A stretch of 64,000 nucleotides of DNA. It comes from Paenibacillus sp. PvR098. Its GTDB lineage: Bacteria > Bacillota > Bacilli > Paenibacillales > NBRC-103111. Shown here one piece after another: positions 57,477 to 64,000 of this stretch (the first letter of the stretch is position 1; each line of letters starts with the position of its first letter). The notes under the pieces were generated by a model that did no database searches, was not told the DNA's origin, and saw only the letters and a list, made by a program, of their open reading frames with translations. Location of the stretch: contig NZ_JAFIBU010000001.1 of NCBI RefSeq assembly GCF_017833255.1, positions 3,776,501 through 3,840,500 on the forward strand. Direction: 5' to 3'. The translations under genes and the position numbers were made by a program.

Positions 57477-59024
57477 ATGAGAAAAATTTATATTTTCGAT
57501 ACGACGCTGCGCGACGGCGAGCAATCGCCGGGCGTGAATCTGAACATGCAAGAGAAGGTGGAAATCGCCCTTCAGCTGGAGAAGCTAGGCGTAGACCGGA
57601 TTGAAGCCGGATTTCCGGCGGCCTCTCCAGGAGACTTGGCGGGCGTGAACGCCGTAGCTAGAGCGGTGAAGAATGCTACAATCGTGGGCCTTTCGCGCTC
57701 TCGTGAGCAGGACATTGATGCAGTACGCGAAGCGCTTAAAGATGCGCAGGACCCGTGCTTGCATTTGTTCCTTGCCAGCTCTCCGATTCACCGGAAGCAT
57801 AAGCTGAAGATGGAGAAGTATCAGGTGCTGGAGACGGCAGAAGCGGCCATCCGGTATGCCAAGAAATACTTTAATAAAATTGAGTTTTCTCCTGAGGATG
57901 CCGGACGTACTGAGCTGGACTTCTTGTGCGAAGTGACGGAGATGGCCATTCGTGCAGGCGCTACGGTCGTGAATATTCCGGATACCGTAGGGTATATGAC
58001 GCCTTACGAGTTCGGTAATATCTTCAAGACGCTGAAGGAAAACGTGCCGGGTATCGAGAAGATTCAGCTCAGCGCACACTGTCACGATGACCTCGGCATG
58101 GCTACGGCTAATGCGCTCGCGGCCATCTTGAATGGAGCCGATCAAATCGAGGGAACGATTAACGGTATCGGGGAGCGGGCCGGCAATACGGCGATCGAGG
58201 AAGTGGCGCTGGCGCTGGAGACGCGTCAGGAGTTCTACCAGGCGAAGACATCGCTTACGCTGTCCGAAATCGCCCGTACGAGCCGTTTGGTCAGCAAACT
58301 GACAGGTATGATTGTGCCGGGTAATAAAGCTATTGTTGGAGCTAATGCGTTTGCACACGAATCGGGTATTCACCAAGACGGGATGCTTAAGGAAAAGACG
58401 ACGTACGAAATCATGTCGCCTGAGACTATCGGTCTGAAGGAAAGCAAGCTGACGCTCGGGAAGCTGTCCGGCCGCCATGCGTTCCGTGAGAAGCTGGTAG
58501 ATCTCGGCTATGACCTGAGCGATGAGCAGCTCAATGCGGCGTTCGCCAAATTCAAGGATTTGGCCGATAAGAAGAAGAACGTGACGGACGAGGATATCTT
58601 GGCCTTGATCGAGGAGAAGCTGATCGAAACGCCGGAAGTGTTCGCACTCGAGACGATTCAAGTCTCTTACGGCAACCAATCGACACCGACAGCAACGATT
58701 CGCTTGAAGACAATTGAAGGCGAAATGCTGGAAGAAGTAGCGTTAGGCAACGGTTCCGTCGACGCTATCCTCAATGCGATCGATAAAGCAACGAAGGAAG
58801 AGGTCGAGCTTGAAGATTACTCGATCCAATCGGTCACGCAAGGCAAGGATGCGCTCGGTGAGGTACACGTGGTACTGAAACAAGGCGATTACTCCGTACA
58901 GGGGCGCGGCGTAAGCACCGATATTCTCGAAGCAAGCGCGCGTGCGTACGTGGATGCGATCAACCGGTTGATCGAGAAACGGAAATCACCGGCACGCAGC
59001 CGCGATAATGTTTCTTTGATCTAA
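57477..59024 (+). CDS. leuA: 2-Isopropylmalate synthase
   Basis: The 515-residue protein starts [20 protein letters not shown], the HMGL-family catalytic start with Arg and the metal-binding Asp; [16 protein letters not shown] supplies the metal-binding His pair. The C-terminal 130 residues form the regulatory domain for leucine feedback. It condenses acetyl-CoA with ketoisovalerate. Last gene of the ilvB-ilvN-ilvC-leuA unit, with its own terminator. Confidence 0.97.
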   Translation: MRKIYIFDTTLRDGEQSPGVNLNMQEKVEIALQLEKLGVDRIEAGFPAASPGDLAGVNAVARAVKNATIVGLSRSREQDIDAVREALKDAQDPCLHLFLASSPIHRKHKLKMEKYQVLETAEAAIRYAKKYFNKIEFSPEDAGRTELDFLCEVTEMAIRAGATVVNIPDTVGYMTPYEFGNIFKTLKENVPGIEKIQLSAHCHDDLGMATANALAAILNGADQIEGTINGIGERAGNTAIEEVALALETRQEFYQAKTSLTLSEIARTSRLVSKLTGMIVPGNKAIVGANAFAHESGIHQDGMLKEKTTYEIMSPETIGLKESKLTLGKLSGRHAFREKLVDLGYDLSDEQLNAAFAKFKDLADKKKNVTDEDILALIEEKLIETPEVFALETIQVSYGNQSTPTATIRLKTIEGEMLEEVALGNGSVDAILNAIDKATKEEVELEDYSIQSVTQGKDALGEVHVVLKQGDYSVQGRGVSTDILEASARAYVDAINRLIEKRKSPARSRDNVSLI

Positions 59025-59045
59025 ACGATGTTCGTAACGCAGCAG

Positions 59046-59091
59046 AACCTCCATTTCTTCAGGAGCAAGCTTGAAGAAATGGAGGTTTTCT
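59046..59091 (+). terminator. Terminator of the ilvB-leuA operon
   Basis: AACCTCCATTTCTTCA (59046-59061) pairs perfectly with TGAAGAAATGGAGGTT (59072-59087), then TTCTT. Confidence 0.9.
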
Positions 59092-59109
59092 TGTAAGTTC
59101 GCGGCCACG

Positions 59110-59170
59110 AATCACTGCCTTAGGGGCGTAAAATCACTGTATAAGGCGTATGGGGGAAGATAAGGCGTGA
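59110..59170 (+). repeat. Short imperfect tandem repeat
   Basis: AATCACTGCCTTAGGGGCGTA (21 bases, 59110-59130) recurs in degenerate form at 59132-59150, and TAAGGCGT appears again at about 59161-59168. No function is apparent. Confidence 0.4.
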
Positions 59171-59231
59171 GAGGTCGTTAACAGGAACCGAAAGAACAGG
59201 CTATGCAATGCGGCGGCGCTGCAATAACGAA

Positions 59232-59270
59232 AAAGCCCGTCCGGTTTCAGATGCTTTCCGGACGGGCATT
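59232..59270 (-). terminator. Terminator of the aminotransferase gene
   Basis: GCCCGTCCGG (59235-59244) pairs with CCGGACGGGC (59258-59267); on the minus strand it is followed by five T. Confidence 0.85.
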
Positions 59271-59275
59271 CATTA

Positions 59276-60481
59276 TCAGTGTGCGGCGGCGGTCTTCATG
59301 CGCTGCAGCGCATGGTCAAGCCGGTCGAAAGCAAGGGTCATATCCTCGCTGTTGGTGTGAGTAAAGTTCAGGCGCATTGTGTTCGTTTGCGGATTGTCCG
59401 CAAAGAAGCTGATTCCCGGCACGAAGGCGACGCCTTCCTCGACGGCCAGCTTGAGCAGCTCCTGCGTATCGACCCCTTGCGGCATCTCCACCCAGATAAA
59501 CATGCCGCCCTTCGGCTCGTTCCAGTGTACACCCTCCCAGTTTTTGGCCTGCAGCAAGCTGACCATTTTGCGCATCTGGGACTCATACTGCGTCCGAATC
59601 AGGTCAATGTGCGCGTATAAGTCAAACTGCTGGAATAGCTCGTGCAGTGCCTGCTGGTCCATGGTGCTGGAGTGCAGATCCGCAGCCTGCTTCGCGCGGG
59701 TCATATGGAGGATCACGTTCTCGTCGCCGACAACCCATCCGGTGCGGAGTGCCGGAGCCACGATCTTGGAGAAGGTGCTCGTGTACATGACCGCTCCTCC
59801 GCTCGGACCGTCGTCTAGCGAATAGATGGACGGGAAGGCTTCGGCGTCACCGAAACGCAGCTCTCCGTAAGGGTCGTCTTCCAGAATGAGCACGCCGTTT
59901 GATTTGCAGAGGTTCAGCGTGCCTTGACGGCGCTCCAAGCTCCACGCTTTGCCTGTCGGATTCGCGAACGTTGGAATAACATACACCATCTTGGGTTGGT
60001 GTTCCTTAATTTTGCGCTCCAGATCCTCCAAATTCATTCCGTCGTCATCGCAATCTACGGAAACGAGCTTGGCTTTGTGAGATTGAAACACTTGAATGGC
60101 AGCAAGATAAGTCGGTTTTTCGACCAGAATAACGTCACCCGGGTCGATATAGATTCGAGTCAGTAAATCGATCGCCTGCTGAGAGCCCGTGGTCAGCAGC
60201 ATGTTCTCTATACCGGCTTTGATGCCTTTGCGCTCCAGATGTTTCGAAATGCTCTCACGAAGCGGCGTGTAGCCCTCGGTAAGACCGTACTGCAAAACGG
60301 ATTTTCCGCCTTGCTCAAACACGCGCGAGAATGCATCGCGCACCGCTTCAAGCGGGAAATACTGCTCGTTGGGGAGTCCTCCGGCGAGCGAAATGATCGA
60401 GCGTCCCTGCGTCAGCTTGAGAATTTCACGCACGGCTGAAGATTTAAAGCTGTCAATCGTATCTGAAAAATGATAGTTCAT
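59276..60481 (-). CDS. PLP-dependent aminotransferase (class I/II, 2-aminoadipate/LysN-like)
   Basis: The 401-residue fold-type I enzyme lacks the N-terminal DNA-binding domain of MocR proteins. Motifs: ISLAGGLPNEQYFP, LQYGLTEGYTPLRE, PTFANPTGKAW, and the PLP lysine in TSTFSKIVAPALRTGW. Members use branched-chain, aromatic or aminoadipate substrates. Its position inside the leucine region, between leuA and leuB on the opposite strand, makes branched-chain amino acid transamination a plausible role, but this is inference. Confidence 0.9.
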   Translation of the reverse strand: MNYHFSDTIDSFKSSAVREILKLTQGRSIISLAGGLPNEQYFPLEAVRDAFSRVFEQGGKSVLQYGLTEGYTPLRESISKHLERKGIKAGIENMLLTTGSQQAIDLLTRIYIDPGDVILVEKPTYLAAIQVFQSHKAKLVSVDCDDDGMNLEDLERKIKEHQPKMVYVIPTFANPTGKAWSLERRQGTLNLCKSNGVLILEDDPYGELRFGDAEAFPSIYSLDDGPSGGAVMYTSTFSKIVAPALRTGWVVGDENVILHMTRAKQAADLHSSTMDQQALHELFQQFDLYAHIDLIRTQYESQMRKMVSLLQAKNWEGVHWNEPKGGMFIWVEMPQGVDTQELLKLAVEEGVAFVPGISFFADNPQTNTMRLNFTHTNSEDMTLAFDRLDHALQRMKTAAAH

Positions 60482-60735
60482 AAGCGTAAGGCTCCTTCAT
60501 ATTAAAAAGAAGTAAAGTCACAGTATAAGCTTCATTTTAATCCTTTCCAAGCCCTGTGACAACTGTGAAAATGAACAAATGACACGCGACCGCCCTCATG
60601 CCTCAGTGCAGCGAGCAAGGGAACGGAAGGACTATAGTTAATACCTATCAATATGATAGATTTTATATCTTTGTAAAACAGAGGAAAGTATGCTACAAAA
60701 GATATAATGAACTAGATTGGGAGTGAATGTAACCG

Positions 60736-61815
60736 ATGGCAGACGTGAAAAAAATTGCCGTAATCGGCGGGGACGGTATTGGCCCCGAGGTTGTGGCGGA
60801 AGCAATTAAGGTTATGAACAAAACAGAGGAAGTGTTCGGCTACCGTTTTGAGTTTGAACACGGTTTGTTCGGAGGAATCGCGATTGATGAGAAAGGAACG
60901 CCGCTGCCTGAAGATACGCTCGAGATGTGCAAAAAGTCCGATGCTGTACTGCTAGGTGCTGTCGGCGGTCCAAAATGGGATAACAATCCGAAGGAGCTTC
61001 GTCCTGAAACGGGACTTTTGGGCATCCGCAAAGCACTCGGATTGTTCTCGAATATTCGTCCTGCGGTCATTTTTGACTGTTTAAAGGATGCTTCCACGCT
61101 GAAGCCTGAGGTGCTCGAAGGTACGGACCTGATCGTTGTCCGCGAGCTGACCGGCGGCATCTATTTTGGCGAGAAGTTTCGCCGCGAGGGTCAGAACGGC
61201 CAAGAAGCGGTGGACACTTGCGTATATAATGTAACCGAAGTGGAACGCATTGTCCGACAAGCATTCGAGATCGCACGGACCCGCAGCAAGAGACTTGCGT
61301 CTGTTGACAAGGCGAATGTACTCGAAACATCCCGTCTGTGGAGAGAGACGGTAAACCGCATCGCTCCGGACTATCCGGATGTAGAGCTTGAGCATGTGCT
61401 TGTAGATAACTGTGCTATGCAGCTTCTGCGCCGTCCATCAAGCTTCGACGTCATCGTGACGGAGAACATGTTTGGAGACATCCTGAGTGATGAAGCGGCA
61501 ATGCTGACTGGCTCTATCGGGATGCTGTCCTCTGCCTCTCTGGGCGAAGGTGCATTCGGTCTGTACGAGCCTGTACACGGCTCTGCGCCGGACATTGCAG
61601 GTCAAGGAATTTCCAACCCGATTGCGACCATCCTGTCTGTCGCTTTGATGTTCCGACTGACGTTCGGTTATCATGATGCAGCGGAAGCCATCGAGCGCGC
61701 CGTGAAGGAAGTGTTGGACGCTGGCCACCGCACGGGCGACATTGCTGTGGACAAGAGCAAAGCGATCGGCACAACTGCGATGGGTGAATTGATTGTAAAC
61801 GCGATCCGCAAGTAA
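60736..61815 (+). CDS. leuB: 3-Isopropylmalate dehydrogenase
   Basis: The 359-residue protein oxidises and decarboxylates 3-isopropylmalate. It starts KIAVIGGDGIGPEVVAEAIKV, with VRELTGGIYFG and NMFGDILSDEAAMLTGSIGM, typical LeuB. It is separated from leuA by the inverted aminotransferase gene and has its own start signal (GGGAGTG). leuC and leuD are not in the window next to it. The 60482-60735 gap presumably holds both divergent promoters; a TATAAT is at about 60703-60708. Confidence 0.97.
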   Translation: MADVKKIAVIGGDGIGPEVVAEAIKVMNKTEEVFGYRFEFEHGLFGGIAIDEKGTPLPEDTLEMCKKSDAVLLGAVGGPKWDNNPKELRPETGLLGIRKALGLFSNIRPAVIFDCLKDASTLKPEVLEGTDLIVVRELTGGIYFGEKFRREGQNGQEAVDTCVYNVTEVERIVRQAFEIARTRSKRLASVDKANVLETSRLWRETVNRIAPDYPDVELEHVLVDNCAMQLLRRPSSFDVIVTENMFGDILSDEAAMLTGSIGMLSSASLGEGAFGLYEPVHGSAPDIAGQGISNPIATILSVALMFRLTFGYHDAAEAIERAVKEVLDAGHRTGDIAVDKSKAIGTTAMGELIVNAIRK

Positions 61816-61837
61816 AATATACAGCTTGTCAGCCAGA

Positions 61838-61874
61838 TAAACTCTTGAGAAACTTGATTTCTTAAGAGTTTTTC
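61838..61874 (+). terminator. Terminator of leuB
   Basis: AAACTCTTGAGAAA (61839-61852) pairs with TTTCTTAAGAGTTT (61858-61871), one G-U pair, followed by T. Confidence 0.8.
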
Positions 61875-61910
61875 TGTACATGGAGAAAAATATGTATAAT
61901 ATGTGATACT

Positions 61911-61925
61911 TTATAATCATTATAA
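61911..61925 (+). promoter_or_regulatory. PerR box
   Basis: TTATAATCATTATAA matches the PerR consensus TTATAATNATTATAA at every position. It lies about 100 bases before the peroxiredoxin gene, so peroxide control is expected. Confidence 0.85.
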
Positions 61926-61944
61926 TAAAACAATGATTTCAATC

Positions 61945-61997
61945 TTGACTTTATGTAGGGCAAGATGTTACGATTTATAACGTGATAACTATTATCA
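61945..61997 (+). promoter_or_regulatory. Peroxiredoxin promoter with Fur-like box at the start site
   Basis: -35 TTGACT (61945-61950), an 18-base spacer and -10 TACGAT (61969-61974). TGATAACTATTATCA (61983-61997) follows at the predicted start; it is one base from the 7-1-7 Fur-box consensus TGATAATNATTATCA. A second TATAAT (61895-61900) may mark another promoter. Confidence 0.6.
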
Positions 61998-62028
61998 ATT
62001 AATAATTTCCAAGGAGGATTATTCAGAT

Positions 62029-62577
62029 ATGACAGAACGTTTAGTAGGCAAACCGGCACCAGATTTTACAATGGCAACAGTATCGGGCGACGGCCAAGAA
62101 TTTGGTAAAGTTTCTTTGTCCGATTACAATGGCAAATGGCTCGTACTGTTCTTCTACCCACTCGATTTCACATTTGTTTGTCCGACTGAAATTACGGCAA
62201 TTAGCGATGCAGCTGATCAATTTAAAGCTGTTGATGCTGAAATTCTGGGCGTATCTACAGATAGCATTCACTCCCACCGCGCATGGATCAACACACCAGT
62301 TGACCAAAACGGCTTGGGCAAGCTGAATTTCCCACTCGGTTCCGACCTTACGAAGAAAGTCGCTCGCGACTATGGCGTATTGATCGAAGAAGAAGGCATC
62401 GCGCTCCGCGGCCTGTTCATCATCAGCCCAGAAGGCGAATTGATGTATCAAGTAGTACATCATAACAACGTTGGCCGCAGCGTTGAAGAAACTTACCGTG
62501 TGCTCGAAGCGCTGCAATCCGGCGGTTTGTGCCCAGTAGGTTGGAAAAAAGGCGACAAGCATCTGACTGCGAAGTAA
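62029..62577 (+). CDS. ahpC: AhpC/Prx1-type 2-Cys peroxiredoxin
   Basis: The 182-residue protein reduces hydrogen peroxide and alkyl peroxides. The peroxidatic Cys51 is in FTFVCPTEI and the resolving Cys168 in GGLCPVGWKKG. GGAGG precedes the ATG. It stands alone, without an AhpF gene next to it, so another reductase must recycle it. The PerR box upstream indicates oxidative-stress control. Confidence 0.94.
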   Translation: MTERLVGKPAPDFTMATVSGDGQEFGKVSLSDYNGKWLVLFFYPLDFTFVCPTEITAISDAADQFKAVDAEILGVSTDSIHSHRAWINTPVDQNGLGKLNFPLGSDLTKKVARDYGVLIEEEGIALRGLFIISPEGELMYQVVHHNNVGRSVEETYRVLEALQSGGLCPVGWKKGDKHLTAK

Positions 62578-62600
62578 TCGTCTTTTAGATTGAAATAGAT

Positions 62601-62636
62601 CCCTCAGCTGCCTCCCCGGCGGGTCTGAGGGTTTTC
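62601..62636 (+). terminator. Terminator of the peroxiredoxin gene
   Basis: CCCTCAG (62601-62607) pairs with CTGAGGG (62625-62631) with an inner GC-rich stem, then TTTTC. Confidence 0.8.
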
Positions 62637-62670
62637 TACTACATATGCGTAAAGGGGATTGGGATCAGGA

Positions 62671-63054
62671 ATGGAAGTTTTGCAGGGACTCAAATATAGC
62701 GAGAACCATGAATGGGTACGGGTAGAAGGTAAGCGTGCGATCATCGGCATGACGGATTTTGCTCAAGAGGAATTCGGTATGATCGTGTTTGTGGAGCTGC
62801 CGGAAGCAGGGGACGACCTGCAGGCGGGGGAACCGTTCGGGAGCATGGAATCCGTGAAGACAGTGACGGAGCTCTACGCGCCGGTATCCGGCAAAGTCAT
62901 CGAGGTGAATCGCAAGCTGGCGGATAATCCGGGACTGATCAACATGTCGCCTTACGGCGAGGGATGGATGATCGTAGTGGAGTTGAAAGACCCGTCTGAT
63001 CTGGAACGGTTGTGGGATGCAGACAAGTACGAAAAGACCTACGTGCATGAGTAA
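62671..63054 (+). CDS. gcvH: Glycine cleavage system H protein
   Basis: From ATG 62671 the product has 127 residues. The lipoylation motif [18 protein letters not shown] carries Lys63. It shuttles the aminomethyl group between the P and T proteins, and in Firmicutes also acts in lipoate relay. It stands alone here, without gcvT or gcvP. The ribosome binding site (AAAGGGG) is 12 bases away, longer than usual. Confidence 0.94.
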   Translation: MEVLQGLKYSENHEWVRVEGKRAIIGMTDFAQEEFGMIVFVELPEAGDDLQAGEPFGSMESVKTVTELYAPVSGKVIEVNRKLADNPGLINMSPYGEGWMIVVELKDPSDLERLWDADKYEKTYVHE

Positions 63055-63055
63055 A

Positions 63056-63090
63056 AAGCAACCTGCCTAAAGGTGGGTTGCTTTTTTTAT
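63056..63090 (+). terminator. Terminator of gcvH
   Basis: An AAGCAACC/GGTTGCTT stem with an inner CCT/AGG, followed by seven T. Confidence 0.85.
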
Positions 63091-63144
63091 TTCTATGTGA
63101 ATTTGTTACTGCTGGAGTGAATGGGAACTTACCATGAAACAATG

Positions 63145-63184
63145 AAAACCGGATTCTTGGGGATGCCCTTCGAATCCGGTTTTT
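63145..63184 (-). terminator. Terminator of the GH15 gene
   Basis: AAAACCGGATTC (63145-63156) pairs with GAATCCGGTTTT (63172-63183); the minus strand gives a T run after the stem. Confidence 0.8.
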
Positions 63185-63188
63185 ATCG

Positions 63189-64000
63189 TTAGGTCTTTGG
63201 CGAGGCCTTCAGCTTTTTATACTTCTCGATATATTTCACCACGGCCAGCACGTAGGTTGCGTGGGACCAGGTGAGCGGGGCGACGGATACCGGACCTCCG
63301 TCAATGGGATCGAGCTGCTCCGGCAGGACGCCGCTTTCCATCGCGTGCCGGACGACCCACTCGAGCGTGCGGCGGGGCGATTCCAAACCCTTCATCGTCT
63401 TGGCGTATTCGATTTCCCATTCTGCGATCCACAGCGTACAGATGATCCAAGGGTTACCCGGGATGTTCTCGATATCGGAAGAACGTTGGAAGTAATAATC
63501 ATGATGGTAGCGGGCGACGCCGCCGACTTCGGTTTTGATCGTCAGCCCGGCGCGGTTCGCTTCCATCGTTTTGACTACACGCGGGTCGTCGGCCGGTAGA
63601 ACTCCAAACTCAAAGATGCCGTAGACGCTGCTCTCGAGCGTTTTGTCCTTGACCCATTCGCCGTTATCCAGAACCAAACCGCGCACGAAACGACCTTCTT
63701 CCTCATCGTACAAGTGCTTCAGGATGCCGGATTTGATTTTTTCAGCCGTATGGCGGTAACGGCTCGCTCGTTCTTCGTCGCCGAACAAGCTGCAGAAATT
63801 GGCCGCAGCGATGAGTCCGCCGTATACGGCGGATGCGGTGAACGTGAAGATCCCGTAACGTTCCTCCCACAAGTCATAGCTCGGCTTCGGCAGATTCAGG
63901 TCGTGCTCGATGTAGCTTGACATGAACCTGGCGCTGCGGCGAATCAGCGTGCGGTACAGCGATTGCGGAAGCTCGATATCGCCGTGCCTTACATAATCCT
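63189..64000 (-). CDS. Glycoside hydrolase family 15 (glucoamylase-like), C-terminal part
   Basis: The frame is open beyond the ATG at 63923 to the window edge, so at least 270 residues are seen and the N-terminus is missing. Family marks are LWEERYGIFTFTASAVYGGLIAAA, LEEEEGRFVRG-like acid-rich segment and NIPGNPWIICTLW near an aromatic substrate site, ending ATYVLAVVKYIEKY. GH15 enzymes are exo-acting glucosidases (glucoamylase, trehalase, dextranase types); the substrate cannot be told. No signal peptide is visible in this part. Confidence 0.85.
   Translation of the reverse strand, partial: DYVRHGDIELPQSLYRTLIRRSARFMSSYIEHDLNLPKPSYDLWEERYGIFTFTASAVYGGLIAAANFCSLFGDEERASRYRHTAEKIKSGILKHLYDEEEGRFVRGLVLDNGEWVKDKTLESSVYGIFEFGVLPADDPRVVKTMEANRAGLTIKTEVGGVARYHHDYYFQRSSDIENIPGNPWIICTLWIAEWEIEYAKTMKGLESPRRTLEWVVRHAMESGVLPEQLDPIDGGPVSVAPLTWSHATYVLAVVKYIEKYKKLKASPKT

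Noticed and set aside
57585-58679. 364-codon minus-strand frame
   Set aside because: Antisense of leuA; composition of a shadow frame.

Overview
The window comes from a low-to-mid G+C Firmicute of the Paenibacillaceae type. Supporting signs are the Paenibacillus-like gene repertoire (stalk-domain secreted protein, DUF1904, AzlCD, YtqA/MnmM, UgtP-like lipid glycosyltransferase), strong AGGAGG ribosome binding sites with frequent TTG and GTG starts, T-box and L20-leader control, a PerR box and a GlpP-type antiterminator. No rRNA, tRNA, CRISPR array, transposase or phage gene was seen. Most of the DNA is ordinary chromosomal core and housekeeping material.

Layout. 1-2.2 kb: the end of a mannitol-1-phosphate dehydrogenase gene followed by ptsI-ptsH (reverse of the usual order). 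2.3-6.1 kb: a propeller-like lipoprotein, a broken small membrane-protein gene and gdhA. 6.2-9.9 kb: a heterodimeric ABC exporter behind a near-ideal YtrA-type operator. 10-13.6 kb: a three-subunit molybdenum hydroxylase (xanthine dehydrogenase family). 13.8-18.7 kb: small genes, a stalk-domain secreted protein, a GNAT acetyltransferase, a SulP transporter and a VOC protein. 18.9-23.9 kb: a glycerol block (glpD, glpK, glpP, glycerophosphodiesterase) with two leader terminators that look like GlpP targets. 23.9-31.3 kb: a beta/gamma-crystallin protein, then two transcription units (a secreted helical protein; a MacAB-like efflux system with a large secreted partner) whose promoters share six tandem YTCAG elements at exact 11-bp spacing. 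31.4-38.7 kb: an AraC remnant, a PadR three-gene module, htpX-lemA, a pseudouridine synthase and an ABC-2 transporter. 38.8-48.8 kb: azlCD, B12-binding radical SAM protein, manA, mnmM, lipoprotein, ytqA, small secreted proteins, trmB, a UgtP-like glycosyltransferase and a PAP2 phosphatase. 48.8-52.3 kb: a long gene-free stretch, a family 2 glycosyltransferase and infC-rpmI-rplT. 52.4-61.8 kb: a globin-coupled sensor, then the branched-chain amino acid genes ilvB-ilvN-ilvC-leuA under a leucine T-box, an inverted aminotransferase gene and leuB. 61.9-64 kb: a PerR-controlled peroxiredoxin, gcvH and the end of a GH15 glycosidase.

The most promising undescribed element is the pair of six-repeat promoters at about 24.4 and 25.35 kb. 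They imply one OmpR/PhoB-family response regulator, not encoded here, that switches on a secreted protein and an adjacent efflux operon together. Other leads are the YtrA-like operator, the GlpP-like leaders, a folded intergenic element near 35.05 kb, a perfect 14-bp palindrome at 38.4 kb, and the unexplained 0.8 kb gene-free region at 48.8-49.6 kb. All calls rest on reading the sequence; no database search was run.
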